64,000 bases of DNA, taken from assembly GCA_038230415.1 (NCBI GenBank), contig JBBRNH010000011.1, forward strand, positions 1-64,000, in the 5' to 3' direction. The notes under the pieces are model-generated. The model did no database searches. It saw only the letters and a program-made list of their open reading frames with translations, and was not told the DNA's origin. Below, piece after piece: positions 7,850 through 15,976 of the stretch (the stretch's first letter is position 1; each line of letters starts with the position of its first letter). The position numbers and the translations under genes were made by a program. This DNA comes from JBBRNH01 sp038230415. GTDB lineage: Bacteria; Bacteroidota; Bacteroidia; Cytophagales; Spirosomataceae.

Positions 7850-8449
7850 ATGAACACACAAAACAACAACACGGCAGACTCAAATCAAAGCGGAGATTTT
7901 CTGGCCGAGACCGTTGCCCGGCAGCACAAATACCTCGAAGGCCACCCGCGTCAGTATCGGTTCGATGCAAAGGAGGGTGTCTTCAACATCAACGGGGCCG
8001 ATAAATTAGACCGTACCCTCACGTTTCAGCCCATTGCCTGGCGCATTTTTACCGACAATATCCTGAACATGGGGACTAAAAACTGGGCCGAACTCTTTTT
8101 CGTGGATGACAAAAACTGCGTGTCGGCCCTGCTCTTTCACGGTTATTCGGTGGATAACATCTTCCGGCTCATCGAACCGCTTTATTACGACGACCTCACC
8201 CTGGCCGATGTGGTGATTACGGCCACTGCCGAGCGCAAAGAAAACAGCCGTGTGAATCCCAAAAGTGTTTATTACATCGCTACGTTTAGCTACCAACCGG
8301 CTGATCCTGAGCGTACTGCCGAACTGAAAGAGTACGCACAGACGCATAAAATATTCCGGCACGAAACGCTCACCGACATCGCCAACGTGAAAACGGCCAT
8401 GAATTATTACAACCCCTTTGCCTACGTCGCCGACGAAATGATTGCGTAG
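7850..8449 (+). CDS. Unknown protein, phage-module partner of RecE-type nuclease
   Basis: I do not recognise this 199-residue family. There is no signal peptide and no membrane segment. After a polar N terminus (MNTQNNNTADSNQSG) comes a folded-looking region with alternating hydrophobic strands: FQPIAWRIFTDNILNMGTKNWAELFFVDD, SALLFHGYSVDNIFRL, LADVVITATAERKEN, VYYIATFSY. Start chosen at ATG 7850; the frame is open back to 7751, but the extra residues are encoded by the hairpin-rich leader. The nuclease gene follows 63 bp later, separated by a short repeat. By position it could be a single-strand DNA-binding or annealing partner of that nuclease, but no motif proves it. Confidence 0.65.
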   Translation: MNTQNNNTADSNQSGDFLAETVARQHKYLEGHPRQYRFDAKEGVFNINGADKLDRTLTFQPIAWRIFTDNILNMGTKNWAELFFVDDKNCVSALLFHGYSVDNIFRLIEPLYYDDLTLADVVITATAERKENSRVNPKSVYYIATFSYQPADPERTAELKEYAQTHKIFRHETLTDIANVKTAMNYYNPFAYVADEMIA

Positions 8450-8499
8450 AGACGCAAAATGATATGATCGCATAGAGACGCAAAATTTTGCGTCCCTAC
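8446..8499. repeat. GAGACGCAA-type 3'-end repeat
   Basis: TAGAGACGCAAAAT occurs at 8447 and again at about 8473, where it continues into its inverse as a GAGACGCAAAATTTTGCGTC dyad. The first copy begins inside the TAG stop codon of the preceding gene. Related copies are found at 19608, 19752 and 25976. Confidence 0.75.
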
Positions 8500-8512
8500 T
8501 TAAAACACTGAC

Positions 8513-9316
8513 ATGGACTATCGCGAAATTCCCCGCGTCTCAAACTCCGACCTGACGCGATTCAAAGAAGAAAACCTCGGTTTTGGGCTGGGTAATTCCA
8601 TTCCACCCGCCAATCTCGAACGGGCAAAAGTATTCGGGCGGGCGTTTCATCAGCACCTGCTCGAACCGGAGACCATTGGCTCGGTGCTGCAACAGTTTTT
8701 GCCCGACCTGCTCGATGCCGAGCCTAAACTCGACAGCCGCGACGAACTCAAGCTGCAAACGCTGATGAAGACCATCAAAAAAGATGATTTTTGCCAGCGA
8801 TACCTGCGCCGGGCCGAACGCGAGCGCGTGGTTCTGTGGACAGACCCGCAAACGCAAATCGCCTGTAAATCTCGCCTTGACGTGGTTTATACCAGCCCCA
8901 AACGCCGAAACGCGCTCATCTTAGATTTTAAAACAACCTCGGCCCGGACACAGGCGCAGTTTCTGCAATCGTGCTACGATTATGACTACGACCGACAGGC
9001 CGCATTTTATTTAGACAGCCTGCTTTATGCTGACCCGGCTTCGGCGGGCGATGCCCGAAACGCAACCAACCGGGTGCTTTTTCCGGGCGAATGGGCCACG
9101 ACGCGCAATTTTAAGTTTGTGTTTATCGGCGTAATGAAACCGTCTCCGCACCGGATGTTTGTGGTAGAGGCCACGTCGATACCCGGTTTTGTGGACTATG
9201 GCCGCAAGAAATACCGCTTCTGGCTCCGTAAATGGCGCGACGAAGAAGTAGCCGACATCGGCAACAATTCCCGTATCGGTCAACAAACCGCACTGCCCAT
9301 GCGCTTATCGGCATAA
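8513..9316 (+). CDS. PD-(D/E)XK nuclease, RecE / exodeoxyribonuclease VIII-like
   Basis: A 267-residue protein resembling the C-terminal nuclease domain of RecE and phage DUF3799-type exonucleases. Seen: an N-terminal SNSDLTRFKEE helix and a conserved FGRAFHQHLLEP with the His of this clan; then QIACKSRLDVVY (motif with Lys-x-Arg-x-Asp, the Asp being a metal ligand), ALILDFKTT (Asp-x-Lys catalytic core) and the downstream Gln/Tyr helix YDYDYDRQAAFYLDSL. Such enzymes degrade one strand of linear DNA from ends to feed single-strand annealing recombination. The full RecE N-terminal extension is absent, as in phage versions. It lies between two proteins of unknown family in a cluster with a divergent XRE regulator. 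Confidence 0.8.
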   Translation: MDYREIPRVSNSDLTRFKEENLGFGLGNSIPPANLERAKVFGRAFHQHLLEPETIGSVLQQFLPDLLDAEPKLDSRDELKLQTLMKTIKKDDFCQRYLRRAERERVVLWTDPQTQIACKSRLDVVYTSPKRRNALILDFKTTSARTQAQFLQSCYDYDYDRQAAFYLDSLLYADPASAGDARNATNRVLFPGEWATTRNFKFVFIGVMKPSPHRMFVVEATSIPGFVDYGRKKYRFWLRKWRDEEVADIGNNSRIGQQTALPMRLSA

Positions 9317-9320
9317 AATA

Positions 9321-9348
9321 GTTCGGGCCGGTTGTTCCCGGCCCGAAC
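9321..9348 (+). other. Strong hairpin ahead of the 9364 gene
   Basis: Perfect 11-bp G+C-rich stem (9321-9331 with 9338-9348) and a 6-nt loop, 15 bp before the ATG at 9364. No T-run follows, so it may be an mRNA stability or attenuation element rather than a terminator. Confidence 0.6.
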
Positions 9349-9363
9349 GAATACCTCAACGAC

Positions 9364-9738
9364 ATGATAACTACCGAATTTACGCTCCAGCCCCTCACAG
9401 CCGCGCTGCTGTCGGTGTCGCCATCGGCCCTGCAATTCTCGTGGGGAACCGACAACTTTGTGCTTTGGATTGAAGATCTAACGGCTGATAATCAAGCTAT
9501 TGATCAGATAGACCGGGTGCTTGACCGAGTCGGTTTTGCTATTGAGTTGCAAACCGGCTACGATTCCCGCACCGATTTTAATACCCTGCACCCGCTTTAC
9601 GGATACCGGATGCTGCTGCGTGATGCCACCGGACTCTGGCACGGTGTTCGGGCCGACGAAGCCGGGCAGTTTGCCGGGATGATTCCGCTCCAGGAGTTGG
9701 ATTACGAAATTGCCTACAACAAAGTGATGTGGATGTAA
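9364..9738 (+). CDS. Unknown small protein of the RecE-type module
   Basis: A 124-residue soluble protein that I do not recognise. It has acidic character, no signal peptide and no membrane segment; it looks like a compact alpha/beta domain (FVLWIEDLTADNQAIDQIDRVL, then a Tyr-rich HPLYGYRMLLRDATGLWHGVR). It is in line with the RecE-type nuclease gene after a strong hairpin and is followed by a canonical terminator, so it is the last gene of this cluster. No function is proposed beyond membership of the module. Confidence 0.6.
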   Translation: MITTEFTLQPLTAALLSVSPSALQFSWGTDNFVLWIEDLTADNQAIDQIDRVLDRVGFAIELQTGYDSRTDFNTLHPLYGYRMLLRDATGLWHGVRADEAGQFAGMIPLQELDYEIAYNKVMWM

Positions 9739-9794
9739 TACCGACCTGATTACGCCCGGCAAAGGCAACCCGAACAGCTCTTGACTGAAATTCC

Positions 9795-9827
9795 GTAAAC
9801 CGCCATCGCTGGCGGTTTACTTTTTTT
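9795..9827 (+). terminator. Rho-independent terminator
   Basis: Perfect 11-bp stem (9795-9805 with 9810-9820), 4-nt loop, then seven T residues. It closes the 7850-9738 cluster. Confidence 0.92.
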
Positions 9828-9904
9828 ACGGCCATCTACAATATTTTTCGCCGTTTCCCGACTACCTTCTTGTAGAGCAACCCGCAGCCGGTTTGCCAGC
9901 AACG

Positions 9905-10513
9905 ATGAACACAGACCAACTCGATTTTCAGGCTACCGAAACGGCCACTACCAACACTCAGTTGAACGACACCGTTCGGCAGGAGCGCGGGCGGCTGTTG
10001 CGGTTTATAAGCGGGCGGCTCCCCGACCCCGACGAGGCTGAGGATGTTTTGCAGGATGTGTTTGTAGAACTTACCGAAGCCTTCGGGCTGGCGAAACCCA
10101 TTGAGCAAATAGCCGCGTGGCTATACGCCGTGGCCCGCAACAAAATCAGCGACTGGTATCGCAAACGCCGACCGAATGGCCTGATCACCCGCTCGATTGA
10201 CGCACCGACTACCAACGCCGATGATGACGACGAAGCCCCGGTTCTGGCCGACTGGTTAGCCGCTGCCGACGCTGATTCGCCCGATGGAACCCTGTTTCGG
10301 GAGACGATTATGGATGCCATTGCCGAAGCCCTCGACGAGCTGCCCGCCGACCAGCGCGAGGTATTTGTGCGGCACGAGTTGGAGGGCCACAGTTTTAAGG
10401 CAATGGCCGCCGACTGGAATGTGCCGGTGAACACGTTGCTGGCCCGAAAACGCTACGCCGTGCTGCACCTCCGCGACCGGCTGCGAGACCTCTACGATGA
10501 GCTAATTGATTGA
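9905..10513 (+). CDS. ECF-type RNA polymerase sigma factor
   Basis: A 202-residue sigma-70 family protein of the extracytoplasmic-function type. Region 2 is seen at about residues 30-90: RLLRFISGRLPDPDEAEDVLQDVFVELTEAF, then AWLYAVARNKISDWYRKRRP. An unusually long acidic linker (NADDDDEAPVLADW) precedes region 4, which reads LDELPADQREVFVRHELEGHSF and ends in the DNA-binding helix LLARKRYAVLHLRDRL. Start chosen at ATG 9905; a TTG 12 nt upstream is in frame. No anti-sigma FecR gene is adjacent; instead a small membrane protein gene follows 30 bp later, and it may be co-regulated or act as a sensor partner (inference). Confidence 0.92.
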   Translation: MNTDQLDFQATETATTNTQLNDTVRQERGRLLRFISGRLPDPDEAEDVLQDVFVELTEAFGLAKPIEQIAAWLYAVARNKISDWYRKRRPNGLITRSIDAPTTNADDDDEAPVLADWLAAADADSPDGTLFRETIMDAIAEALDELPADQREVFVRHELEGHSFKAMAADWNVPVNTLLARKRYAVLHLRDRLRDLYDELID

Positions 10514-10543
10514 TTATCAACAAAAAAGAACAAACAAAAAACC

Positions 10544-10972
10544 ATGAAACGATTCTGGATTCAACGCGGACTGAAGTTCGCAGCCTTTGGCATTTTATTT
10601 ATCGGGCTGGCTGGTCTGGCCGTCATGCTCCTCTGGAACGCCCTCTTGCCCGCCATTGTGGGCGCAACCGTCATCAGTTTCGGACAGGCGTTGGGCTTAC
10701 TGGTGCTGTCTCGGCTGCTGTTTGGTGGTTTTGGCGGGCGACGGTTTGGCGGTGGCGGGCCGGGCCGGGGTTTCGGCGGTGGCCCGCGCGGTGCCTACTG
10801 GAAAGAGAAAATGGCCGAAAAATGGCAAGACCTCACCCCCGAACAACGCGCCGACATGAAAGCGAAATGGGCCGACCGCTGCGGTGAGCGGGGCGGCAAC
10901 CGGGGGCGGCACGGCGGACACTGGAACGACGGGCCGATGACCGACGAAAAAACCACCACAACAACGGTATAA
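10544..10972 (+). CDS. Small Gly/Arg-rich membrane protein
   Basis: A 142-residue protein with two adjacent hydrophobic segments (FAAFGILFIGLAGLAVMLLW, then the VGATVISFGQALGLLVLSRLLF region) followed by a glycine-rich hinge (GGFGGRRFGGGGPGRGFGGG) and a charged tail with DLTPEQRADMKAKWADR. Proteins with the WNALLPAIVGATVISFGQALGLL core are conserved in Bacteroidota and often sit directly after ECF sigma factor genes, as here. No enzymatic motif is present. A role as membrane partner of the sigma factor is conceivable but not shown. Confidence 0.8.
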   Translation: MKRFWIQRGLKFAAFGILFIGLAGLAVMLLWNALLPAIVGATVISFGQALGLLVLSRLLFGGFGGRRFGGGGPGRGFGGGPRGAYWKEKMAEKWQDLTPEQRADMKAKWADRCGERGGNRGRHGGHWNDGPMTDEKTTTTTV

Positions 10973-10976
10973 ACAA

Positions 10977-11016
10977 ACGCGCCCGGCATGATGCCGGGCG
11001 CGTTTTTATTTTTTCC
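10977..11016 (+). terminator. Rho-independent terminator
   Basis: A 12- to 13-bp G+C-rich stem (10977-10989 with 10991-11003) is followed by a T-rich run. The T-run overlaps the last codons of the convergent haloperoxidase gene. Confidence 0.92.
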
Positions 11017-12397
11017 AGTTCAGCCGGTTGATGTTTTCGCCGATTTTCCGGCCTTCGCCCAGACCCACTTCATTATCCTGACTCGTGTGGATACCACCCA
11101 GAATCCGGGAACCGCCCGATTCCTCGGCGGCCTCCCAAAATGAATCGAAGGTTCGGGCCTTGAAATCAACATTCCGAAAGGCATCGCGCGGGCGACCCAC
11201 GTGCGAATCATCGGTAAAGCGCACGTTCGGGCCGTAAAGGTCGGTCAGAACGGTAGCGGTGGCGGCTCCCTGCGTAGAATGGCCCGACGAAAACCCCGGA
11301 AACGGCGGCTCCGGCCAGAATGGTATCCAGGTTCGGTCAATGTTGGCCCGGACAAAACCCGACGGGCGTTCGTTGACGTAGGTGTATTTGACCCGAAAGC
11401 AGCACACAAACGCATCGGCAACGGCCATCCCGACGCGGGCGTAGGTTTCGATAGCCTGAGCCAGATTGGCATTAGTGGTGCGAATGGCAATACTGGCTAA
11501 ATTGTAGGAATGGCCGGGGGGCGTAAAGGTCAGGCTGGGATCGTCGGCCCACCAGATAGCCGCTTCTTTTTCGGCCTGGGTAAGCTGCTTATTTTTGTCA
11601 TAAACCGCCTTGTACATCCGGTAATAGGCCGAAGTCGGATCGGTTGAGTACGCCATTGGTTTGGGGAGTGGCAACTCGGCATTGGCGGGCATAAAGGTGC
11701 GGTTACTGCCCCAGTTCGGGTGCAGGGCGCGGGCAATGGCTACCTGACCATCGATAGGGGCGATCCAGGTGCCGGGCGCATTAGGGAGTTGATAATCGGT
11801 CGGAAACGGATTTTTGTAGCCTTCATGCCCGCCATCTGTTTTCGACCATTCATAAATTGCGTCGGCAATGGCTTCGCCGTGTGCTACTGACCGGGCCACC
11901 ACATCCGTCGGCAACATCATTGTCAGGTCGCTCCGAATGGCCGATTCTACCGCGTCGAGGATAAGTATTTCATTAGCTGGCGCGTGGCTGTATAAGTTTT
12001 TGTGGAGGTGATACTGACACGTATTCAGGCATACCAACCAGTCGTAGGTTTGGCCGGTTTCGGGTTGGGGCAGTGCCGGAAGCCGGTTCAACTGCCCCAT
12101 CAGCGACCGTCTGCCGGGCAGTCCATAAATCGTTGCTTCATACATCCCTAAACCCAAATAGCCAAACGCCCGCGATGCGTAGGTGGGCGTGTTACCGGGC
12201 GCTTTGGCCGCCAACCGCAACGACATAGCCGCCCATTGCAGGGCAACCGTCGGCGGCAGCGTTTCCAGCGAGTTACCGAGCGGTTGTGTTAGCGCGGGCG
12301 TGGGAACAATGGGTTCGTCGGGGGTAGCCGGTTTGCAGCCGTGCAGAAGCAGAGCAACCGGCAACACAACAAGCAGCAAATGGCGATGCAGACGCAT
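11006..12397 (-). CDS. Vanadium-dependent haloperoxidase-like lipoprotein (PAP2 superfamily)
   Basis: A 463-residue protein starting with a lipoprotein signal (LLLVVLPVALLLHGC, modifiable Cys about residue 19), so probably attached to the outer or inner membrane. The C-terminal half carries the vanadate/phosphate pocket shared by vanadium haloperoxidases and PAP2 acid phosphatases: PFPGFSSGHSTQGAA and GGIHTSQDNEVGLGEG, in the right order; an upstream KYTYVNERPSGFVR could supply the first basic residues. Bacteroidota have many such SusD-neighbouring or stand-alone lipoproteins whose substrate is unknown; halogenation is not proven, and phosphatase activity is an alternative. Start chosen at ATG 12397, which puts the signal directly at the N terminus. 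It is divergent from the gene at 12488. Confidence 0.88.
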   Translation of the reverse strand: MRLHRHLLLVVLPVALLLHGCKPATPDEPIVPTPALTQPLGNSLETLPPTVALQWAAMSLRLAAKAPGNTPTYASRAFGYLGLGMYEATIYGLPGRRSLMGQLNRLPALPQPETGQTYDWLVCLNTCQYHLHKNLYSHAPANEILILDAVESAIRSDLTMMLPTDVVARSVAHGEAIADAIYEWSKTDGGHEGYKNPFPTDYQLPNAPGTWIAPIDGQVAIARALHPNWGSNRTFMPANAELPLPKPMAYSTDPTSAYYRMYKAVYDKNKQLTQAEKEAAIWWADDPSLTFTPPGHSYNLASIAIRTTNANLAQAIETYARVGMAVADAFVCCFRVKYTYVNERPSGFVRANIDRTWIPFWPEPPFPGFSSGHSTQGAATATVLTDLYGPNVRFTDDSHVGRPRDAFRNVDFKARTFDSFWEAAEESGGSRILGGIHTSQDNEVGLGEGRKIGENINRLNWKK

Positions 12398-12487
12398 GGG
12401 AAAAAGAATTTTTATGCCCGGAAAAGACACTCGTGCCGAATTACCCGAAATTTACAGACAAATCAGTCATGGTGTCAAGCGAAAATT

Positions 12488-13156
12488 ATGCAGGAAAAAA
12501 GCGTTGAACCAACTCGTAACCGTACCGTCCGGCGCGTGGTGCTGGGCAGTTTTTTGCTGCTCATCGGCTGGATAACCGTTGACCTGAACCGAAGGCCCAA
12601 ACACAGCCTGCGCGATTTTGACCCGGTAGCGGTGGCCCGGCTCGATGCCGCGATGTGGCGGTCGTATTACGAACGAAAACCGCTGAAACTGTTTAGTCAG
12701 TTGGCCGAACTGATGCGGTCGCAGTATGGCGCACCGTTCTGGCAGTCGTGGCTGTTGGCGGGCTACGCGGGCCGGGCGGCTTTTGTGTTTAAAGACGGCC
12801 ACGCCCGCACCGACTACGCCCGCGCCCTGCCGCACCTCCGCAACTTTTACACCAGCATCAATCGTCTGGCAGACAGCGGGTTTGATGTCGAGAAAGTAAC
12901 CAATATGGAGTTGGAATGGTGGATTATCCGGCGCGAAAAAGCCCGGTTCTCCCCCGCCGACTGGGAACGCGCCTTAGCCAACGAAGCCGCTGAGTTTTAT
13001 CACCTGCCCACCGAGCGGTTTATGGCCCACGCCCGGTGGCGCGTCCGGGCCATGCTCCTGCGCGACTCTTTGGGCGACGAGATTACCGAACAAGACTGGC
13101 AACGGATTCGAGTATTGCTGGAGCAGTCGTGGCGGGCGTTGCGATTAGCGGTGTAA
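12488..13156 (+). CDS. Hypothetical membrane-anchored protein
   Basis: A 222-residue protein of no family I can name. One N-terminal membrane helix (RRVVLGSFLLLIGWITVDL, residues ~16-34) is followed by a soluble, helix-rich, Arg/Trp-rich domain with LDAAMWRSYYERKPLKLF, a conserved-looking FWQSWLLAGYAGRAAFVFKDG, and LEWWIIRREKARF. The topology suggests a cytoplasmic N terminus and a periplasmic domain. Start chosen at ATG 12488 because the open frame upstream overlaps the divergent haloperoxidase gene. No partner gene is evident. Confidence 0.7.
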   Translation: MQEKSVEPTRNRTVRRVVLGSFLLLIGWITVDLNRRPKHSLRDFDPVAVARLDAAMWRSYYERKPLKLFSQLAELMRSQYGAPFWQSWLLAGYAGRAAFVFKDGHARTDYARALPHLRNFYTSINRLADSGFDVEKVTNMELEWWIIRREKARFSPADWERALANEAAEFYHLPTERFMAHARWRVRAMLLRDSLGDEITEQDWQRIRVLLEQSWRALRLAV

Positions 13157-13181
13157 CGGGCATTCGTGCTAAACCTCGTTT

Positions 13182-14747
13182 CTATTCACGCATAATTCGT
13201 TGCGTTACCTGCCCGTTGGCTGTTTTCACCCGTAGCCAGTACGTTCCCGGTGCGAGCCGTTGAAGCGGTATCAGCGTTTTTGTTTCCCGCGTTTCCTGTT
13301 GATACACTGTTCGGCCCGATGCGTCTGCCAATTCAAGTACAACGGTTCCCGTTTTGAGTAGCGCGGGCGTGATATCAACCGTCAGTAAGTTCGTTGCCGG
13401 AACCGGATAGGCTGTTACCTGACTAACCAACGCAGGGTTTTCGGTAGTCAGCAGCGGATTTACAGTCACAACAATAGGGTTGCGCTGACTTTCACAGCCA
13501 TTAAAAACTTCGCTCACGGTATAGGTGTACGAGCCGGGCCGGTCGGTGGCCGGAATTGGCGCAATAGTGGATGCCTGCGGATTAGTGAGGTCTGGCCCAT
13601 ACCAGCGGAGATAACTTTCTCCCCCGCTGAAACCCGGATATTTGGTGGCATTGGCGGCAATGGCCGTGAGTGAAATGGCGGGCTGACCTTGCAAATAACT
13701 GACAACGGCAGAAATTGGGGTAGGTCTATCTGGAATTGGATATACATCAACACCTAAGTATGAATACACCTGATAGTATGTGCAACAAGCTATTTTTCCA
13801 TCAAACGGACACGTGCTAAGGGCATATGCACCAGAGTTTCCAAATGAAATGACATTAGTATTCGGCGTAAAATCATCTATGTATTTCCCCGATTTTCGAT
13901 CATAGATTGTTACATAGAAACGAGGATCGCTGCTGGGGGTGTATCCATACACGCTCAACGGGACGGCTTTATCCCCCTGACAATAGCGTGCCGAGCCACC
14001 ATATCCATATCTGTGATTAGCTACTATTGGTGCGCCCATATAGTCCAGAACTCTGTAAACTGTTTTTGTGGGTTCGCTTTCACAGCCGTTTACCGTTTGG
14101 GTAAAGTAGTAGGTTCCTTCGCTGATGGGAGTGATAAACGGGCCAGAGTAGCCCTCCCCCGCATACACTCGAATTGAGCGATAAGTAGTGCCGGGATAAC
14201 TGAAAGCATTATCAGGTGTGGCGTACCTATTATTAGCACCATACCCTGTTAATAGACTGCCTGGTACTGTTTGTATGGAGATACTTGCTCCAATTGACAT
14301 ACCATTTGCCGAAGGATTCCGACAAAACAAAGCCAGTTCGCTGGCTATTGGCGGTGCAGGTTTCGGGCCGTTTTTTATTGTGACTAACGTTGGGCTAACT
14401 GTACCAATTATACCCAAAGCCGGGTTCGCTAATCGCACCTGATACGTTTTCCCAACAGGTAAATCAGCCGGTAACTTTGCTACAAAGGTATTTGTGTAAC
14501 TGAGTGTGTAGGTCTGTAAATCAGCATAAACTCCCCCATCAGAAACTTGCACCACAAATGGCTGTGCAATATTAGGAGACACGCCAGTTGATGTGTATGG
14601 TACGCTAATGGCCGAACCGGGGCAAGCCGTAGAAAAAGCCAACGGTAACGTGGTGATGCCCACAACGGCGGTTTGCCCGTAGCCTGAATAGCCCGACACG
14701 AGTGCAAACAGCAATAGAACGGTTCCTAAAGAAGTACGCAGTTTCAT
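13182..14747 (-). CDS. Secreted protein with type A T9SS sorting domain
   Basis: A 521-residue secreted protein. The N terminus has a Sec signal (LRTSLGTVLLLFALVSGYSGYGQ), the middle is Thr/Ser/Pro/Tyr-rich with Ig-like and PKD-like strand patterns (for example GTYYFTQTVNGCESEPTKTVY and GSYTYTVSEVFNGCESQRNPI, each with the NGCES motif of adhesion-type repeats), and the last ~80 residues form a C-terminal sorting domain: VTAYPVPATNLLTVDI, LELADASGRTVYQQ, LAPGTYWLRVKTANG. Such domains send cargo through the type IX secretion system of the outer membrane. Start at ATG 14747, with another ATG six bases upstream. A surface adhesin role is likely; the ligand is unknown. Confidence 0.88.
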   Translation of the reverse strand: MKLRTSLGTVLLLFALVSGYSGYGQTAVVGITTLPLAFSTACPGSAISVPYTSTGVSPNIAQPFVVQVSDGGVYADLQTYTLSYTNTFVAKLPADLPVGKTYQVRLANPALGIIGTVSPTLVTIKNGPKPAPPIASELALFCRNPSANGMSIGASISIQTVPGSLLTGYGANNRYATPDNAFSYPGTTYRSIRVYAGEGYSGPFITPISEGTYYFTQTVNGCESEPTKTVYRVLDYMGAPIVANHRYGYGGSARYCQGDKAVPLSVYGYTPSSDPRFYVTIYDRKSGKYIDDFTPNTNVISFGNSGAYALSTCPFDGKIACCTYYQVYSYLGVDVYPIPDRPTPISAVVSYLQGQPAISLTAIAANATKYPGFSGGESYLRWYGPDLTNPQASTIAPIPATDRPGSYTYTVSEVFNGCESQRNPIVVTVNPLLTTENPALVSQVTAYPVPATNLLTVDITPALLKTGTVVLELADASGRTVYQQETRETKTLIPLQRLAPGTYWLRVKTANGQVTQRIMRE

Positions 14748-14888
14748 AAACATTAAATTTTTGTTGAGACCGTTTTTACTGCCACAAAAATAACCTGCCG
14801 CAATTTATTCTTCACTCATAACTGTTACCCCCGCTCATCCCAAACTTCCGGGGCTTTGTCCCGCAATTAACCGGGTTGGCATAAGTTG

Positions 14889-14920
14889 TTTGTAAACAGG
14901 AAACAGTTCCTGCACCTTTG
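14889..14920 (+). promoter_or_regulatory. Candidate Bacteroidota sigma-A promoter for the ABC genes
   Basis: TTTG at 14889-14892, a 20-nt spacer, then CACCTTTG at 14913-14920 match the known -33 TTTG / -7 TAnnTTTG consensus in spacing and in all but one base. The start codon follows 27 bp later. Confidence 0.55.
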
Positions 14921-14947
14921 TTTCAATCAATCACAGACACTGGTTTC

Positions 14948-15841
14948 ATGAACTTGACCATTACGAACCTCAACAAGACCTACGGCAATGGGGTCAAGGC
15001 GTTGAACAACATTTCGCTCACGATGGGCGCGGGCCTGTTTGGGCTGCTGGGGCCAAACGGCGCGGGCAAATCGAGCCTGATGCGAACCATTGCCACCCTA
15101 CAGGAAGCCGACAGCGGCAACATCACTTTTACGGGGCCGTTTGGCACGATTGACGTGTCGGCGCAGCCCGACGCGCTCCGGCAACGGCTTGGCTACCTGC
15201 CGCAGGAATTTGGGGTGTATCCGCGCATTGCCGCCGAAACCCTCCTCGACCACCTCGCCGTGCTGAAAGGCATCACTAACAGCAAGGAGCGCAAAGAGAC
15301 CGTGACCGCGCTGCTCCATAAAACCAACCTCTACAACGTCCGCACCAAAAACCTCGGCGGCTATTCGGGCGGTATGAAACAACGCTTCGGCATTGCCCAG
15401 GCGTTGCTGGCAAACCCCAGCCTGATTATTGTGGACGAACCAACGGCGGGTCTCGACCCCGGCGAACGCAACCGATTCCTGAACCTCCTCAGCGAATTAG
15501 GCGAAGACCGGATTATTATTCTCTCGACGCACATCGTAGAAGACGTGCAGGAACTCTGCCGCGACATGGCGATCATCAACAAAGGCACGGTATTGTTTCA
15601 GGGCCACCCCGATGTGGCGTTGGCAACGGTGGCCGGGCGGGTCTGGCGCAAACGGGTCAGCAAGAGCGAATTAACTGACCTAAAACAGAACGCCACTGTC
15701 ATTTCGGAACGCATGATTGCCGGTGATCCGGTGGTTCACGTACTGGCCGAAACCAACCCCGGCGCGGGCTACGTGCCGATTGAGCCAACGCTCGAAGATG
15801 TTTATTTCACGAATATCCTCGGCCTGACGCAATCCGTTTAA
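14948..15841 (+). CDS. ABC transporter ATP-binding protein
   Basis: A 297-residue ABC ATPase. Seen: Walker A GPNGAGKSS (residues ~40-48), Q-loop in YLPQEFGVYP, signature GGYSGGMKQR, Walker B LIIVDEPTAGLDP and the switch His in ILSTHIVED. The C-terminal extension ends in the PTLEDVYFTNI motif of exporter-type (CcmA/DrrA-like) ATPases. Start chosen at ATG 14948; the frame is open ten codons further upstream, but those overlap the promoter candidate. The next gene encodes a very large permease/peptidase and is almost certainly its membrane partner, the two genes being separated only by an intergenic repeat. Confidence 0.93.
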   Translation: MNLTITNLNKTYGNGVKALNNISLTMGAGLFGLLGPNGAGKSSLMRTIATLQEADSGNITFTGPFGTIDVSAQPDALRQRLGYLPQEFGVYPRIAAETLLDHLAVLKGITNSKERKETVTALLHKTNLYNVRTKNLGGYSGGMKQRFGIAQALLANPSLIIVDEPTAGLDPGERNRFLNLLSELGEDRIIILSTHIVEDVQELCRDMAIINKGTVLFQGHPDVALATVAGRVWRKRVSKSELTDLKQNATVISERMIAGDPVVHVLAETNPGAGYVPIEPTLEDVYFTNILGLTQSV

Positions 15842-15852
15842 ACACAACCACT

Positions 15853-15963
15853 TTTTGAAACACAGAGGTAAGGAGGTTTCACAGAGTTCATAGAGAAACG
15901 TCTATGAATGTATTTTTTCTCTGTTACCTCTGTGAAAATCTCAGTGTCTCTGTGTTCAAAAAA
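15853..15963. repeat. CACAGAGG-type intergenic repeat, copy 1
   Basis: Inverted arms CACAGAGGTAA (15861-15871) and TTACCTCTGTG (15924-15934), with outer TTTGAAACACAGAG and CTCTGTGTTCAAA. About 35 bp of the left arm is closely repeated at 53960 in front of another gene. It separates the ATPase and permease genes without a T-run. Confidence 0.8.
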
Positions 15964-15976
15964 CCTCTCTACAACT

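Noticed and set aside
12183..12575. 130-codon ORF across the divergent gap of the haloperoxidase gene
   Set aside because: Overlaps the start regions of two better-supported genes; no signal of its own.
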